A stretch of DNA of 64,000 nucleotides from contig NZ_CP099567.1 of the NCBI RefSeq assembly GCF_022530855.2, forward strand, positions 1,984,001 to 2,048,000, written 5' to 3'. Positions 36,880-47,424 of the stretch are shown here, one piece after another (within the stretch, counting starts at the first letter, position 1; every line of letters begins with the position of its first letter). Both the position numbers and the translations under genes were made by a program. This stretch comes from Candidatus Vondammii sp. HM_W22. Its GTDB lineage: Bacteria > Pseudomonadota > Gammaproteobacteria > Chromatiales > Chromatiaceae. Under the pieces are notes generated by a model. That model was not told the origin of the DNA. It ran no database searches and was given only the letters and a program-made list of their open reading frames with translations.

Positions 36880-37947
36880 CTACTCCAGACTCTTGCGAGG
36901 ATCGAATGCGTCACGCACCGCTTCACCGATAAAGATCAACAGGCTCAGCATCATCGCGATGGTGAAAAAGCCGGCCAGTCCAAGCCACGGTGCCTGCAGA
37001 TTGGCCTTACCCTGAGCCAGTATCTCACCGAGAGAAGCCGAGCCGGCCGGCAGTCCAATGCCAAGAAAATCAAGCGAGGTAAGAACCGTTACCGAACCGG
37101 CGACGATGAAAGGAAGAAAGGTGAAAGTCGCCACCAATGCATTGGGCAGCACATGACGAAATATAATTACCCGGTCACTAACACCGAGTGCACGCGCAGC
37201 ACGAACATACTCGAAATTACGTGCCCGCAAAAACTCGGCACGGACCACGCCGACTAGGCTCATCCATGAGAAGAGCAGCATGACACCCAATAACCACCAG
37301 AAGTTAGGCTCAACGATACTGGCCAGAATAATCAGCAGGTAGAGTGTCGGCAGTCCCGACCACACCTCCATGAATCGCTGGAAAAGCAGGTCCACCAGGC
37401 CACCAAAATAGCCCTGTACAGCCCCCGCGGCAACGCCAATCACAGCAGAGACAATAGTCAGTATCAAGCCAAACAGAACGGAGATGCGGAAACCATAGAT
37501 CAACCGGGCCAGCACATCCCGCGCTTGGTCATCGGTACCAATCAGGTGGGTAGCATCTGGCGGCGAAGGTGCCGGCACAGGAAGATCCCAGGCAACGGTT
37601 TGATGATCATAACGAATTAACGGCCAGAGCAGCCAGCCATCATTGCGGATCAGATTGATCACATAAGGATCCCGATAATCGGCTTCTGTCTCAAACTCGC
37701 CGCCAAAGGCGGTCTCCGGATAGGCATGAAATATCGGCGCATAGAATTCGTTTTGATAGTTCACCAGGAAAGGCTTGTCATTGGCAATAAATTCAGCGAA
37801 CAGGGTCAAAACAAAAATCGCCAGAAAAATCCAGAGGGACCACCAGCCTCGGCGGTTAGCGCGAAAAATAGCCAAACGGCGACGGGCCAGCGGTGATAGC
37901 CGGCCGGGCATTTCCATCTGTCGTCGTTGCGCCACCGGATCAGACAT
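36880..37947 (-). CDS. yejE: Peptide ABC transporter permease YejE
   Basis: A 355-residue DppC-type permease. One membrane segment lies near residues 25-45 (GWWSLWIFLAIFVLTLFAEF), followed by a large periplasmic loop (FANDKPFLVNYQNEFY region). A five-helix permease domain follows with the EAA loop AREFLRARNFEYVRAARALG-type sequence. The start chosen is the ATG at 37947, which overlaps the yejB stop by 8 nt; an in-frame codon at 37977 is upstream. It forms the transmembrane channel with YejB. Confidence 0.93.
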   Translation of the reverse strand: MSDPVAQRRQMEMPGRLSPLARRRLAIFRANRRGWWSLWIFLAIFVLTLFAEFIANDKPFLVNYQNEFYAPIFHAYPETAFGGEFETEADYRDPYVINLIRNDGWLLWPLIRYDHQTVAWDLPVPAPSPPDATHLIGTDDQARDVLARLIYGFRISVLFGLILTIVSAVIGVAAGAVQGYFGGLVDLLFQRFMEVWSGLPTLYLLIILASIVEPNFWWLLGVMLLFSWMSLVGVVRAEFLRARNFEYVRAARALGVSDRVIIFRHVLPNALVATFTFLPFIVAGSVTVLTSLDFLGIGLPAGSASLGEILAQGKANLQAPWLGLAGFFTIAMMLSLLIFIGEAVRDAFDPRKSLE

Positions 37948-39052
37948 TGCGCGACGCAAAATCGATCCGTGGATCAATCAGTGTATAGGCCATATCACCC
38001 ACCAAGTTCATCACCAGCCCCAGCAGAGAGAAGAAGAAGAGCGTCCCGAACATAACCGGGTAATCCCGGCTGAATGCTGCCTCAAAACCGAGCAGGCCCA
38101 GCCCATCGAGCGAAAATATAATTTCAATCAACAATGAACCGGTAAAAAGGATACCAATGAAGGCGGCAGGAAACCCCGCGATGACAATCAGCATGGCATT
38201 ACGGAATACATGTCCATACATCACTCGCCGTTCATCCAGCCCCTTGGCGCGGGCGGTCAGTACATATTGTTGGTTGATCTGATCGAGAAACGAATTTTTT
38301 GTCAACATGGTCAAGGTTGCAAAACCACCAATGGTCATTGCCGTAATCGGCAGAACAAGATGCCACAGATAGTCGATAATACGGGCCGGCCAACTCATCG
38401 CATCCCAGTTTTCAGACGTAAGCCCTGCCATGGGAAACCAGTTCACATAGCTGCCACCTGCAAATATCACCAGAAGAAATACGGCAAACAGGAAGCTGGG
38501 AATGGCTGTACCTATGACGATCACCACACTGGTCCAAACATCAAACCGGCTCCCGTCCCTGACCGCCTTGGTGACACCGAGTGGAATGCTGATGATATAA
38601 ACCAGCAGCGTCGTCCAGAGACCGAGAGATATGGAGACCGGCATTTTATCCAGCACTAGATCTGTCACTTTCCGGTCGCGAAAAAAGCTTTCACCAAAAT
38701 CGAGAGTCAGATAGTTTTTCATCATATCGATGAACCGCACATGCAACGGTTTATCAAAGCCAAAACGCTGCTCCAGTTCTTTGATAAATTCCGGATCAAG
38801 CCCTTGAGCACCGCGGTATTTGCTGGTGGTCGATGCAGTTGGCGCTTGAAGCCCTTTTCTTGCCTGGCCGATGTTTTCACCACCACCGCGAGTTATCCGG
38901 TCTGTAATAGCACTTCCTTCACCCGTCATCTGAGCAATAGCCTGCTCAACAGGGCCACCCGGCGCTACCTGAATGACAATAAAATTGACCACCATAATGG
39001 CGAACAGTGTCGGGATAATCAGCAGCAGTCGCCGAACAATATAGGTACCCAT
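37940..39052 (-). CDS. yejB: Peptide ABC transporter permease YejB
   Basis: A 370-residue DppB-type permease starting MGTYIVRRLLLIIPTLFAIM, a first helix typical of the family. A periplasmic loop and five further helices follow, with the EAA motif region YVLTARAKGLDERRVMYGHVFRNAML. It begins 1 bp after the yejA stop and overlaps yejE, so translation is coupled. Length is near E. coli YejB (364). Intact. Confidence 0.95.
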   Translation of the reverse strand: MGTYIVRRLLLIIPTLFAIMVVNFIVIQVAPGGPVEQAIAQMTGEGSAITDRITRGGGENIGQARKGLQAPTASTTSKYRGAQGLDPEFIKELEQRFGFDKPLHVRFIDMMKNYLTLDFGESFFRDRKVTDLVLDKMPVSISLGLWTTLLVYIISIPLGVTKAVRDGSRFDVWTSVVIVIGTAIPSFLFAVFLLVIFAGGSYVNWFPMAGLTSENWDAMSWPARIIDYLWHLVLPITAMTIGGFATLTMLTKNSFLDQINQQYVLTARAKGLDERRVMYGHVFRNAMLIVIAGFPAAFIGILFTGSLLIEIIFSLDGLGLLGFEAAFSRDYPVMFGTLFFFSLLGLVMNLVGDMAYTLIDPRIDFASRNV

Positions 39053-39053
39053 A

Positions 39054-41027
39054 TTATCTCGCCCTCTTCAAATAGCGGGAAATGGACCAGCCAGCTGTTG
39101 TCAGTATCAGCAACAGAAGCAACAGAAGCAACAGAAGCAACAGAAGCAGCAGACGCCGGGGCGCTGGTGACGATGGTGATTCCGTTTGGTCGACCAATGA
39201 TGAGTCGCTGGAGATGACCGCTTTAAGCTGTTTAGCCTTTGCCTGATCGAACCACCACAGATTCGTCATCACCCCCGACTTGATGGGTATATCCGGTCGG
39301 CTGAATTTATCCCAATAGAGTATTCTTTCAGCCGGGATATGCCAGTTGGGAATGACATAGAAATTCGACAGCAATACACGATCCAGAGCCCGTGTATTGG
39401 TTACCAGTGCAGCCCTGTTGGGTGAGGCAATAACACGTTCAACCAACTGATCCACAACCGGATCCTTTATTCCTGCTAGGTTTCGGCTGCCGGCTTGTTC
39501 TGCAGAGCTGCTGAACCAGTAATTCCGCTGCTCGTTACCAGGGCTTTCAGACTGCCCCCAGACGATCACCAGCATATCAAAATCAAAACTTCTGAGCCGA
39601 TTGACGTATTGAGCCTGGTCCACCAGCCTTATTCGCGCCTTAATGCCTAGTCGCTCCAGATTTCTCACCATGGGGAGGAGGACCCGTTCAAACGCCTGGG
39701 AGACCAGCAGAACCTCAAACTGAAACCGTTCACCTGTATCCCTATTGACCCGCTTCATATCGCGAATAATCCAGCCTGCCTGTTTCAGCATCTCATCTGC
39801 CTTCAGCAGATTTTTCCGCGACCAGCCACTGCCATCTGTCGCTGGAACCTGGTAAACCTGATTAAAAACACGCTCAGGCAATGAATCCCTGAACCCTTCC
39901 AGCACGTCCAGCTCAGCACCCTCTGGCAACCCTTCTGATTCCATATCGGAGTTGGAAAAGTAGCTTTTGGTACGTGTATATTGACTGAAAAAAAGATTCC
40001 GGTTGGTCCATTCAAAGTCAAACGCGTAACCCAGAGCCTCTCTTACTTTCGGGTTGGCAAACTGATCTCGGCGGGTATTGAAAACAAACCCCTGCAACCC
40101 AGTTGGCATCCTGTGGCGCACTCGCTCTTTTTTTAACCATCCCTTTTCCACTGCCGGAACATCATAATCCATAGCCCACGCCTTGGCCCGATTTTCGGCA
40201 TGGTAATCGATATCACCTGATTTTAGTGCCAAACGGATAGCCGTGTAGTCGCGATAAAACGTCGTGCGAATCCTGTCGAAATTATTGATTCCCTGATTTA
40301 CCGGCAAATTTTTACCCCAGTAATCCTCAACTCGTTCCTGTACCACGAAACGCCCGGCTTCAAACGATGCAATACGGTAAGGACCGCTGCCCAGCGGCGG
40401 TTCGAGGGTGGTCTTTTCAAAATCACGTGTTTCCCAGTAGTGTTTAGGCAGGATAGGCAGTTGGCCAATAATCAGGGGTAACTCACGGTTGTTTTTCTCT
40501 TTAAAACTAAATTTAACCCGCCGCTCGCCAAGTTTCTCCAGCTTATCCACACCACCGTAGTAGAAACGGTATAGCGGGTCACCCTTACTGATGAGGGTTT
40601 CAAAAGACCAGATCACATCATCAGCAGTAATTGGCCTACCATCGTGCCACCTAGCTTCATGACGCAGATCGAAGATGATCCAGGAACGGTCGTCCGGCCA
40701 CTCAAGCGTCTCTACAATTAAGCCATAGGCGGTAAATGGCTCGTCACTGCTGGAGACCAGAAGGGTCTCAACAGATCCGACGCTGACTGCATTGCCTTTG
40801 GGTATATAGGGGTGAAAACTGTCGAAAGTGCCTTTCGATGCGGTACGAAAGACACCTCCTTTCGGCGCATTGGGATTGACGTAATCGAAGTGTTCGAAAT
40901 CGGCTGAATACTTCGGCTCATCATAGAGTGCGATGGCGTGTGACTTGTGGATCTCGGCCTGTGCTGCGTCTAATGAGAGTAGCAACACAAAGACGCACAC
41001 CAGTTGTTTAAGAAGCGGAAATTTCAT
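39054..41027 (-). CDS. yejA: Extracellular solute-binding protein YejA with poly-leucine C-terminal helix
   Basis: The periplasmic peptide-binding protein of the Yej transporter (SBP family 5): signal peptide LVCVFVLLLSLDAAQA, mature start EIHKSHAIALYDEPKY, and the SBP_bac_5 core with YVNPNAPKGG and GEPLGSGPYRI-like regions. The start is the ATG at 41027; a TTG at 41030 is less likely. At 657 residues it is about 50 longer than E. coli YejA. The extra C terminus has a run of 15 Leu followed by ILTTAGWSISRYLKRAR, which looks like a membrane anchor. Part of that run is encoded by four 9-bp repeats (39112-39147). The mature protein may therefore be tethered to the membrane. Confidence 0.92.
   Translation of the reverse strand: MKFPLLKQLVCVFVLLLSLDAAQAEIHKSHAIALYDEPKYSADFEHFDYVNPNAPKGGVFRTASKGTFDSFHPYIPKGNAVSVGSVETLLVSSSDEPFTAYGLIVETLEWPDDRSWIIFDLRHEARWHDGRPITADDVIWSFETLISKGDPLYRFYYGGVDKLEKLGERRVKFSFKEKNNRELPLIIGQLPILPKHYWETRDFEKTTLEPPLGSGPYRIASFEAGRFVVQERVEDYWGKNLPVNQGINNFDRIRTTFYRDYTAIRLALKSGDIDYHAENRAKAWAMDYDVPAVEKGWLKKERVRHRMPTGLQGFVFNTRRDQFANPKVREALGYAFDFEWTNRNLFFSQYTRTKSYFSNSDMESEGLPEGAELDVLEGFRDSLPERVFNQVYQVPATDGSGWSRKNLLKADEMLKQAGWIIRDMKRVNRDTGERFQFEVLLVSQAFERVLLPMVRNLERLGIKARIRLVDQAQYVNRLRSFDFDMLVIVWGQSESPGNEQRNYWFSSSAEQAGSRNLAGIKDPVVDQLVERVIASPNRAALVTNTRALDRVLLSNFYVIPNWHIPAERILYWDKFSRPDIPIKSGVMTNLWWFDQAKAKQLKAVISSDSSLVDQTESPSSPAPRRLLLLLLLLLLLLLLLILTTAGWSISRYLKRAR
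39112..39147 (-). repeat. 9-bp tandem repeat (CTTCTGTTG-type, 4 units) encoding poly-Leu in YejA
   Basis: Plus-strand unit AACAGAAGC four times without error, with partial units on both sides. On the coding strand each unit adds three Leu. Slippage would change helix length in steps of three residues without a frameshift. Confidence 0.92.
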
Positions 41028-41154
41028 CAATTAAGTGCTTTGCCGTGGGTTATGCATCCATATGCATTTAAAAACCGGGTAGCATGTAAACAGCCCGAAT
41101 TCTAACACTCCCTTAACTATTCAGCATATCCTAAAGAAATCCTATACATATTCA

Positions 41155-41234
41155 TCACGGAGAGCAGAAAGATAATAACTTGATCAACAAATAAGCTCTC
41201 TTCGTGTGCTCTGTACGCTTCGTGGTAACAACGA
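41155..41234. repeat. Diverged copy of the intergenic repeat at 27031
   Basis: Shares word order with 27031-27123 (GAAAGATAATAACTTGAT; CTCTTCGTG...CTCTGTACGCTTCGTGG). It lies in the 386-bp gap between the divergent yejA and fabI. No other feature was recognised in that gap apart from the ribosome site of fabI (AAGGA, 41403-41407). Confidence 0.4.
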
Positions 41235-41413
41235 CGTTTCTTGGCGATAACGAGTTAATATCATCCTAATCAGGCAGCGGCAAACCCGAAAGGTTCTTTT
41301 CCAACCGGTTATTTTCCGGTACCTTAACACCTTCTGATCAAGTGCCGCAGAATCACTACTGAATCTGCGTACCGCGAATGATTCAACAAAACTTAAAGTA
41401 TCAAGGATTTTCC

Positions 41414-42190
41414 ATGGGTTTTCTACAAGGTAAGCGTATTCTGATCGTTGGCGTTGCGAGCAACCGCTCCATCGCCTGGGGAACTGCTCAGGCAATGCAC
41501 AGGGAGGGGGCTGAACTCGCTTTCACCTATCAGACGGACAAACTGAAGAAACGTGTCGACAACATGGCGGCTGAAGTCGGATCCGATATCATCCTTCCCC
41601 TGGATGTCGCCTCTGACCAGCAGATAGCGGATCTATTCACTAAACTGGGCAAGGAGTGGGATGGCCTGGACGGTATCGTCCACTCGGTCGGTTTTGCCCC
41701 TCGTGATCAGTTGGAAGGCACGTACATGGACGCAGTAACCCGTGAAGGCTTTGCCATCGCGCATGACATCAGCTCCTACAGCTTTGCCGCACTGGGAAAA
41801 GCGGGCAGAGAGATGATGCGGGGCCGCAACGGCGCCCTGGTCACCATGAGTTACCTGGGTGCCGTGCGCACCGTGCCCAACTACAACGTCATGGGCGTTG
41901 CCAAAGCCAGTCTTGAAGCCAACGTCCGATACATGGCCGATGCCCTCGGCCCTGAAGGCACCCGGGTCAATGCTGTCTCTGCCGGCCCGATACGGACGCT
42001 TGCCTCCGCCGGCATCAGCGGTTTCAAAGGGATGCTTTCAGAAGCGGAAAAGAAAACCCCTCTGCGTCGCAATGTCACCATTGAAGAGGTCGGCAACAGT
42101 GCCGCATTCCTCTGCTCTGGTCTCGCCTCCGGTATTACCGGTGACGTGCTTTACGTAGACTCCGGATATCATATTTTGGGTATGGCCTGA
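41414..42190 (+). CDS. fabI: Enoyl-[acyl-carrier-protein] reductase (NADH), FabI
   Basis: Catalyses the last reduction of each fatty-acid elongation cycle; the target of triclosan. The 258-residue short-chain-dehydrogenase-type protein has the FabI nucleotide motif [11 protein letters not shown] (residues about 13-23), [12 protein letters not shown], and the catalytic Tyr-x6-Lys in YNVMGVAK (about 156-163). The C terminus [16 protein letters not shown] is typical. The start is the ATG at 41414, preceded by AAGGA (41403-41407); an upstream in-frame ATG at 41378 has no ribosome site. It is followed by a strong terminator and sits next to ppiD, as in Pseudomonas. Confidence 0.97.
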   Translation: MGFLQGKRILIVGVASNRSIAWGTAQAMHREGAELAFTYQTDKLKKRVDNMAAEVGSDIILPLDVASDQQIADLFTKLGKEWDGLDGIVHSVGFAPRDQLEGTYMDAVTREGFAIAHDISSYSFAALGKAGREMMRGRNGALVTMSYLGAVRTVPNYNVMGVAKASLEANVRYMADALGPEGTRVNAVSAGPIRTLASAGISGFKGMLSEAEKKTPLRRNVTIEEVGNSAAFLCSGLASGITGDVLYVDSGYHILGMA

Positions 42191-42218
42191 TAGGTTATCC
42201 AAGCCCCTGCGTTCCAAT

Positions 42219-42258
42219 AAAAAAGCCGCTCCCACATGACTGTGGGAGCGGCTTTTTT
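42219..42258. terminator. Bidirectional rho-independent terminator between fabI and ppiD
   Basis: A perfect 12-bp stem, GCCGCTCCCACA and TGTGGGAGCGGC, with a 4-nt loop, preceded by six A and followed by six T. It serves both convergent genes. Confidence 0.96.
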
Positions 42259-42293
42259 CATTCACTCGAAGAGGGTAATGGATAGAGAGTGGA

Positions 42294-44207
42294 TCACTCC
42301 TCTTTCTGGATCAGCTGGATATCAGAAGCGCCTCGCTTATTCTGCACCAGATGCTGAAAATAACTCTCCCCTCTGGAACGTGCCAAGGCATTTTGCAGGG
42401 CCGCTTCACCACCCAGCTTTTGTGCATCCTTTATGGTGCCGTCGATCACTCCATCCAATGCGATAACCGCAAAATCACCATTAGCCAACCCAACCTGATC
42501 GTAGCTTGACTTACCCTCTTCTGGCCGGAGCATGGTAAACAGTCGGTTCAGAATCTCTCCTGGAACATCACGGTTATCCCGATCCACCGCACCTTTCTGA
42601 TTCAGCATCAGATCGTTATCGTCGGCAACCTGCTGGAATGTCGCTCCCTGCTTCAGGCTGGCAAAAATCGCTTCGCCCTTCTCTTTTGCTTTGTTAGCAG
42701 CTTTATCTCTTTTAATCTGATTTTTGATATCGTCTTTAACACGATCAAACTCTTTGACTGCCGCCTCTTCATGCTCCAGAACCCGAAGCACCACAACATG
42801 CTCAGCACCCAGTTCGATCGCTTCGCTGTTGTGCCCTTCGGTCATTACATCTTCACTGAATGCCGTGCTTACCACTTTCAATGACTCAGCGACACCTTTA
42901 CCGCCATCATGGGAGAACCATTCGCTCTCCTTGATTTGCATACCCAATGCATCGGCTGCAGGCTCCAGACTGTCTGGGTCTTCATAGGCGAGATCACTCA
43001 ACTGTTCGACATATTCATAGAACAGTCGCTCTGCCTTATCTTTCAGATAGGCACTCTTGAGATCGACGCTGGCATCATCAAAGCTCTTCCCTTCGGGCGG
43101 ACGGATGGCCGTCAGTTTCAATACATGAAAGCCGAATTCAGAACGTACTACATCACCAATTCCACCCTCCGCCAGGCTAAACATCGCCTTCTCCAGCTCG
43201 GGATCCATTATGCCTTTCTCCATAAAACCAAGATCACCACCGGTATCCGATGAACCCGGGTCCTGAGAGAGCTCTTTGGCCAGATCGGCAAAATCCTCAC
43301 CATCATTCAATCTTTGCAACGCGGCCTCAGCAGCTTCTCTGGCCTCGGTTACCGCACTTTCATCTGAACCACCATCTAAAGCGATCATAATATGGCTGGC
43401 ACGGCGTTGTTCAGCAGTAATATATTCACTCTTATGCTGGTCGTAGTAGCCTCTCAGCGCCTCATCGTCCGCCCCAATGGCTGAAGCAATGCTGGCAACA
43501 TCAAGCTCCAGATAATTTACTTTAACCCGCTCAGGAGCCATAAATTCGCTCTCATGGGAATCGTAGTGGGCACGAACCTCATTCTCGTCGGCATCGACAC
43601 TATTCAGGTAGGTGCTCAGGGACACCTCCAGGTAGCTCAGTTCACGCTGCTGTTGACGCAGACGCACCAACTCATTCATCTCTGCTTGGGTAGCAAATGC
43701 AGATCCGGATATGGCTTTTGGCAACTGCTGTCTCACAATTCCGTCTCTGACCTGTGCCTCGAAACCGGACGGAGTCAAGCCCCGCTGCTGCACACTCCGT
43801 TCATAGACCGTCTGATTAAAGACTCCACCAGCCTGAAATGAGGAGGTAGTGCGAATCGCACTGCGTACCAAATCATCCCCGGCGGCAAGACCCATCTCGC
43901 TCAAAGCCTGCATAATCACGCGATTACGCACCATGGCGTCCAATACCTCTTTGCGTAGCTGGGTCTCATCTATTAGCTCTGGCCGATAGCTGCTGCCCAG
44001 ACGCTCCCGCAAATTCTGCCGAAAAAATCTGTAGCTGCGTTCAAATTCCTGTTCTGTAATCTCCTGGCTGTTGACCGAGGCGATAATGGACTCGGAACCG
44101 ACACCAAAGTATTCCTGAATCCCCCAAAGGGCGAAAGGTACGCTGATTAGGATAACAATGAACCAAGCGACCACTCCCTGGGCACTTTCCCTGATTGACT
44201 GAAGCAT
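42294..44207 (-). CDS. ppiD: Periplasmic folding factor PpiD (membrane-anchored parvulin-type chaperone)
   Basis: A 637-residue protein with one N-terminal membrane helix (about 12-33, VVAWFIVILISVPFALWGI) and a SurA-N-like chaperone region (NSQEITEQEFERSYRFF). A parvulin peptidyl-prolyl isomerase domain lies near residues 265-360 (RASHIMIALDGG to SEFGFHVLKL), with a C-terminal helical region after it. It helps newly translocated outer-membrane proteins fold at the Sec translocon. Length matches PpiD (about 620). It lies downstream of hupB and the tRNAs on the same strand. Intact. Confidence 0.95.
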   Translation of the reverse strand: MLQSIRESAQGVVAWFIVILISVPFALWGIQEYFGVGSESIIASVNSQEITEQEFERSYRFFRQNLRERLGSSYRPELIDETQLRKEVLDAMVRNRVIMQALSEMGLAAGDDLVRSAIRTTSSFQAGGVFNQTVYERSVQQRGLTPSGFEAQVRDGIVRQQLPKAISGSAFATQAEMNELVRLRQQQRELSYLEVSLSTYLNSVDADENEVRAHYDSHESEFMAPERVKVNYLELDVASIASAIGADDEALRGYYDQHKSEYITAEQRRASHIMIALDGGSDESAVTEAREAAEAALQRLNDGEDFADLAKELSQDPGSSDTGGDLGFMEKGIMDPELEKAMFSLAEGGIGDVVRSEFGFHVLKLTAIRPPEGKSFDDASVDLKSAYLKDKAERLFYEYVEQLSDLAYEDPDSLEPAADALGMQIKESEWFSHDGGKGVAESLKVVSTAFSEDVMTEGHNSEAIELGAEHVVVLRVLEHEEAAVKEFDRVKDDIKNQIKRDKAANKAKEKGEAIFASLKQGATFQQVADDNDLMLNQKGAVDRDNRDVPGEILNRLFTMLRPEEGKSSYDQVGLANGDFAVIALDGVIDGTIKDAQKLGGEAALQNALARSRGESYFQHLVQNKRGASDIQLIQKEE

Positions 44208-44246
44208 GATGGGGCTCGTGAGATGGTGGATCAGATGAAAAACAAA

Positions 44247-44272
44247 CGGGGTATCAACAAGCCGATACCCCG
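44247..44272 (-). terminator. Terminator of the tRNA-Val/tRNA-Asp unit
   Basis: CGGGGTATC and GATACCCCG pair in a 9-bp stem with an 8-nt loop. On the minus strand it is followed by TTTGTTTTTC, 15 bp after the tRNA-Asp 3' end. Confidence 0.85.
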
Positions 44273-44286
44273 CGGGCCTTCAATGT

Positions 44287-44363
44287 TGGCGGAGCGGACG
44301 GGACTCGAACCCGCGACCACCGGCGTGACAGGCCGGTATTCTAACCAACTGAACTACCGCTCC
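44287..44363 (-). tRNA. tRNA-Asp (GTC)
   Basis: A 77-nt cloverleaf with acceptor GGAGCGG/CCGCTCC, anticodon loop CTGTCAC (anticodon GTC), TpsiC arm GGGTTCGAGTCCC and encoded CCA end. Six bp from tRNA-Val and probably processed from the same transcript. Confidence 0.97.
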
Positions 44364-44369
44364 AGATAA

Positions 44370-44445
44370 TGGTGGGTGCTGAGGGGATCGAACCCCCGAC
44401 CCTCGCCTTGTAAGGGCGACGCTCTCCCAGCTGAGCTAAGCACCC
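44370..44445 (-). tRNA. tRNA-Val (TAC)
   Basis: A 76-nt cloverleaf with acceptor GGGTGCT/AGCACCC, anticodon loop CTTACAA (anticodon TAC), TpsiC GGGTTCGATCCCC and encoded CCA. It lies just after hupB. Confidence 0.97.
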
Positions 44446-44457
44446 TAGAAAGGCGCG

Positions 44458-44730
44458 CTAGTTTACGGCATCTTTAAGCGCTTTGCCAGCCTTGAATGCA
44501 GGATTATTCGAGGCTTTTATCTGAATGGCTGCTCCCGTCTGTGGATTGCGCCCGGTACGAGCTGCACGCTGACGTACTGAGAAGGAACCAAAACCAACGA
44601 TGGTTACCTGATCTCCATTCTGCAGTGCAGCGGTCACTGCTGAAATCATGCCATCCAGTGCGCGGCCGGCAGCGGCCTTGGAAAGGTCAGCACTATCAGC
44701 CATTGCATCAACCAGTTCAGTTTTATTCAT
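44458..44730 (-). CDS. hupB: DNA-binding protein HU-beta
   Basis: A 90-residue nucleoid protein: helical N terminus [21 protein letters not shown], central beta strand [25 protein letters not shown] (the HU signature with its DNA-binding arm), and C terminus [18 protein letters not shown] bends DNA and organises the chromosome. Located directly after lon, as in many gammaproteobacteria. Intact. Confidence 0.98.
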   Translation of the reverse strand: MNKTELVDAMADSADLSKAAAGRALDGMISAVTAALQNGDQVTIVGFGSFSVRQRAARTGRNPQTGAAIQIKASNNPAFKAGKALKDAVN

Positions 44731-44976
44731 TAAATCTTCTCCATTTTTGGATTATTCGTGCCGCTATTCGGCATGACTATATTAATTCGATTTACACCCT
44801 ATCGAATGAGCGTGAAAACGGAGTCAGTTTATACCAGCGTCCGGGAATGAGTGTCAAGAGCAGATACCCCAAAAAGGTTAGCAATACGCACCTTTCAGGC
44901 TGATACCCCTACCTTTTTCACTCCGACAACCACAGATTGCAATTGCAGTCCCCGGTCAAAATTTTCTCCACAGGAA

Positions 44977-47424
44977 TCAGTGCCGGGTCAATTTGACCCC
45001 CGTCTTTCTCCCTGCCGTCTTCGATTCTTCTACGGTAGCTTCCATTGCTCCCTCTTCGCCTATGATGCGGGGTTCAGGCATATGCGTCAAAGCAATCTTC
45101 AGTACCTGATCAATCCAGCGTATAGGATAAATATCCAAATTCTGTTTGATATTTTCTGGTATATCAACCAAGTTGCGTTCGTTCTCTTCTGGTATAATGA
45201 CCGTTTTAATACCGCCCCGATGGGCAGCCAGCAACTTCTCCTTCAAGCTACCAATCGGCAGAACCTCGCCTCTCAATGTAATCTCACCGGTCATGGCAAC
45301 ATCTGCCCGTACCGGTATATTTGTCAACGCTGAGACTAGGCAGGTACACATGCCAATGCCAGCGCTCGGACCATCTTTTGGCGTGGCACCCTCGGGAACA
45401 TGTACATGTAGATCGAATTTCTGATGAAAATCACTTTGAATCCCCAGCATATCGACCCGACTGCGCACCACCGTCATTGCCGCCTGAATAGACTCCTGCA
45501 TCACTTCACCCAACTGACCGGTATGACTCAGTCGCCCTTTTCCTGGAACCAGAGCCGCCTCAATATGCAGCAACTCGCCACCCACCTCGGTCCAGGCCAA
45601 TCCAGTCACTTGGCCAACCTGATCATGCTCCTCCGCCTCACCATATCGAAAACGCTTAACACCTAGGTATTTTTCCAAACTGCTCGGGGTAATGGTAATC
45701 CGCTGATCCAGCTTCTTGAGCAAGATATCTCTCACCACCTTACGACAGATTTTAGATATCTCACGTTCCAGGTTACGCACACCCGCTTCACGGCTGTAGT
45801 AACGAACGATGTCGCGTAACGCACTCTCCCGAATCAGGATTTCACTCCCCTTCAGGCCACTATTTTCCATCTGTACCGGAACCAGATAACGAAGAGCAAT
45901 ATTTACCTTCTCGTCTTCGGTATAGCCGGACAATCGAATGACTTCCATTCGATCAAGCAGTGGAGCTGGAATATTAAGGGTATTAGCCGTGGCGACAAAC
46001 ATCACCTCTGAAAGATCAAAATCCACTTCTAGATAATGATCGCCAAAAGTATGGTTCTGCTCAGGATCCAGCACCTCCAACAGTGCGGAGGCAGGATCGC
46101 CTCTCAAATCCATCGCCATCTTGTCTATCTCATCCAATAGGAAAAGTGGATTTCGCGTTCCAATCTTGGAGAGATTCTGAATAATCTTACCTGGTAAAGC
46201 ACCGATGTAGGTACGGCGATGACCACGAATTTCAGCTTCATCACGAACGCCACCAAGTGACATGCGAATAAATTTCCGGCTGGTGGCGCGAGCGATTGAT
46301 TGTCCAACGGAAGTCTTGCCGACACCGGGTGGACCCACCAAACAGAGTATCGGCCCCTTTAATTTACGTACACGCTGCTGTACTGCCAGATATTCAATAA
46401 TCCGCTCCTTGACCTTCTCCAGCCCGTAGTGATCCGCTTCGAGGATGTCCTCTGCCGCCTTGAGATCATGGCATATCTTGCTTCGTTTCTTCCAGGGCAC
46501 ACTGACCAAGGTATCGATATAATTGCGTACCACAGCCGCTTCGGCAGACATTGGAGACATCAGCTTGAGCTTACTCAGCTCCGCCTGGGCCTTGGACTTG
46601 GCTTCCTTGGTCATACCCGCCTTTTTGATCCGCTTGCTGAGATCCTCTATCTCATTTGGCACATCCTCCAGCTCACCCAGCTCTTTCTGGATCGCCTTCA
46701 TCTGTTCATTAAGGTAGTACTCGCGCTGGTTCTTCTCCATTTGACGTTTAACACGTCCACGGATGCGCTTCTCGATCTGCAGCAGATCACTTTCAGACTC
46801 CATCAGCCCCATCAGGTGCTCCAGACGGTCTCTGATATCTGCCATCTCCAGCACTTGCTGCTTCTCTTCCAGCTTGAGAAACATGTGAGCAGCCATGGTG
46901 TCTGCTAGGCGACAGGGATCATCGATGCTGGCCAGGGAGGTTAAAACCTCGGGAGGCACTTTCTTGTTCAATTTGACGTACTGATAAAACAGCGCTGTCG
47001 CAGCACGCGTCAGCACATCCATCGCTTTCTCATCGAGGGATGATTTATCGGGAATAACTCTCAGCTGCGCTGAGTAATACCCTTCAGTAGGTGCAAAACG
47101 AACCAGTTTCGCCCGCGCACTACCCTCGACCAGCACTTTCACGGTTCCATCAGGGAGCTTCAACAGCTGCAGGATATTTGCCAGCGTCCCTATATCGTGT
47201 ACATCCTCGGGATTTGGGTCGTCGGTTTTAGCACTTTTTTGGGCAACAAGCAGAATCTGCTTATTGTCTTTCATTGCCGCATCCAGTGCGTGAATCGATT
47301 TTTCACGACCGACGAAAAGAGGTATCACCATATGCGGGTAAACAACCACATCCCGCAGCGGCAGAACCGGAGCAATGAACATAGGATCTTCAATTACACT
47401 GTCTTGTTTATCGTCTTGACCCAT
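44977..47424 (-). CDS. lon: ATP-dependent protease Lon
   Basis: A cytoplasmic AAA+ serine protease. The 815-residue product has an N-terminal LON substrate domain ([20 protein letters not shown]) and a coiled-coil middle ([16 protein letters not shown]). The AAA+ module has Walker [12 protein letters not shown] and Walker [13 protein letters not shown]. The C-terminal protease domain has the Ser-Lys dyad in [11 protein letters not shown] and [16 protein letters not shown]. The start is the ATG at 47424, with GGAGG 10 nt upstream; an in-frame codon at 47463 would add 13 residues unlike the family. Followed by hupB. Confidence 0.97.
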   Translation of the reverse strand: MGQDDKQDSVIEDPMFIAPVLPLRDVVVYPHMVIPLFVGREKSIHALDAAMKDNKQILLVAQKSAKTDDPNPEDVHDIGTLANILQLLKLPDGTVKVLVEGSARAKLVRFAPTEGYYSAQLRVIPDKSSLDEKAMDVLTRAATALFYQYVKLNKKVPPEVLTSLASIDDPCRLADTMAAHMFLKLEEKQQVLEMADIRDRLEHLMGLMESESDLLQIEKRIRGRVKRQMEKNQREYYLNEQMKAIQKELGELEDVPNEIEDLSKRIKKAGMTKEAKSKAQAELSKLKLMSPMSAEAAVVRNYIDTLVSVPWKKRSKICHDLKAAEDILEADHYGLEKVKERIIEYLAVQQRVRKLKGPILCLVGPPGVGKTSVGQSIARATSRKFIRMSLGGVRDEAEIRGHRRTYIGALPGKIIQNLSKIGTRNPLFLLDEIDKMAMDLRGDPASALLEVLDPEQNHTFGDHYLEVDFDLSEVMFVATANTLNIPAPLLDRMEVIRLSGYTEDEKVNIALRYLVPVQMENSGLKGSEILIRESALRDIVRYYSREAGVRNLEREISKICRKVVRDILLKKLDQRITITPSSLEKYLGVKRFRYGEAEEHDQVGQVTGLAWTEVGGELLHIEAALVPGKGRLSHTGQLGEVMQESIQAAMTVVRSRVDMLGIQSDFHQKFDLHVHVPEGATPKDGPSAGIGMCTCLVSALTNIPVRADVAMTGEITLRGEVLPIGSLKEKLLAAHRGGIKTVIIPEENERNLVDIPENIKQNLDIYPIRWIDQVLKIALTHMPEPRIIGEEGAMEATVEESKTAGRKTGVKLTRH

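Noticed and set aside
39741-40021. Minus-strand frame inside yejA at 39803-40021
   Set aside because: An overlapping alternative frame of an intact gene, with no start signal.
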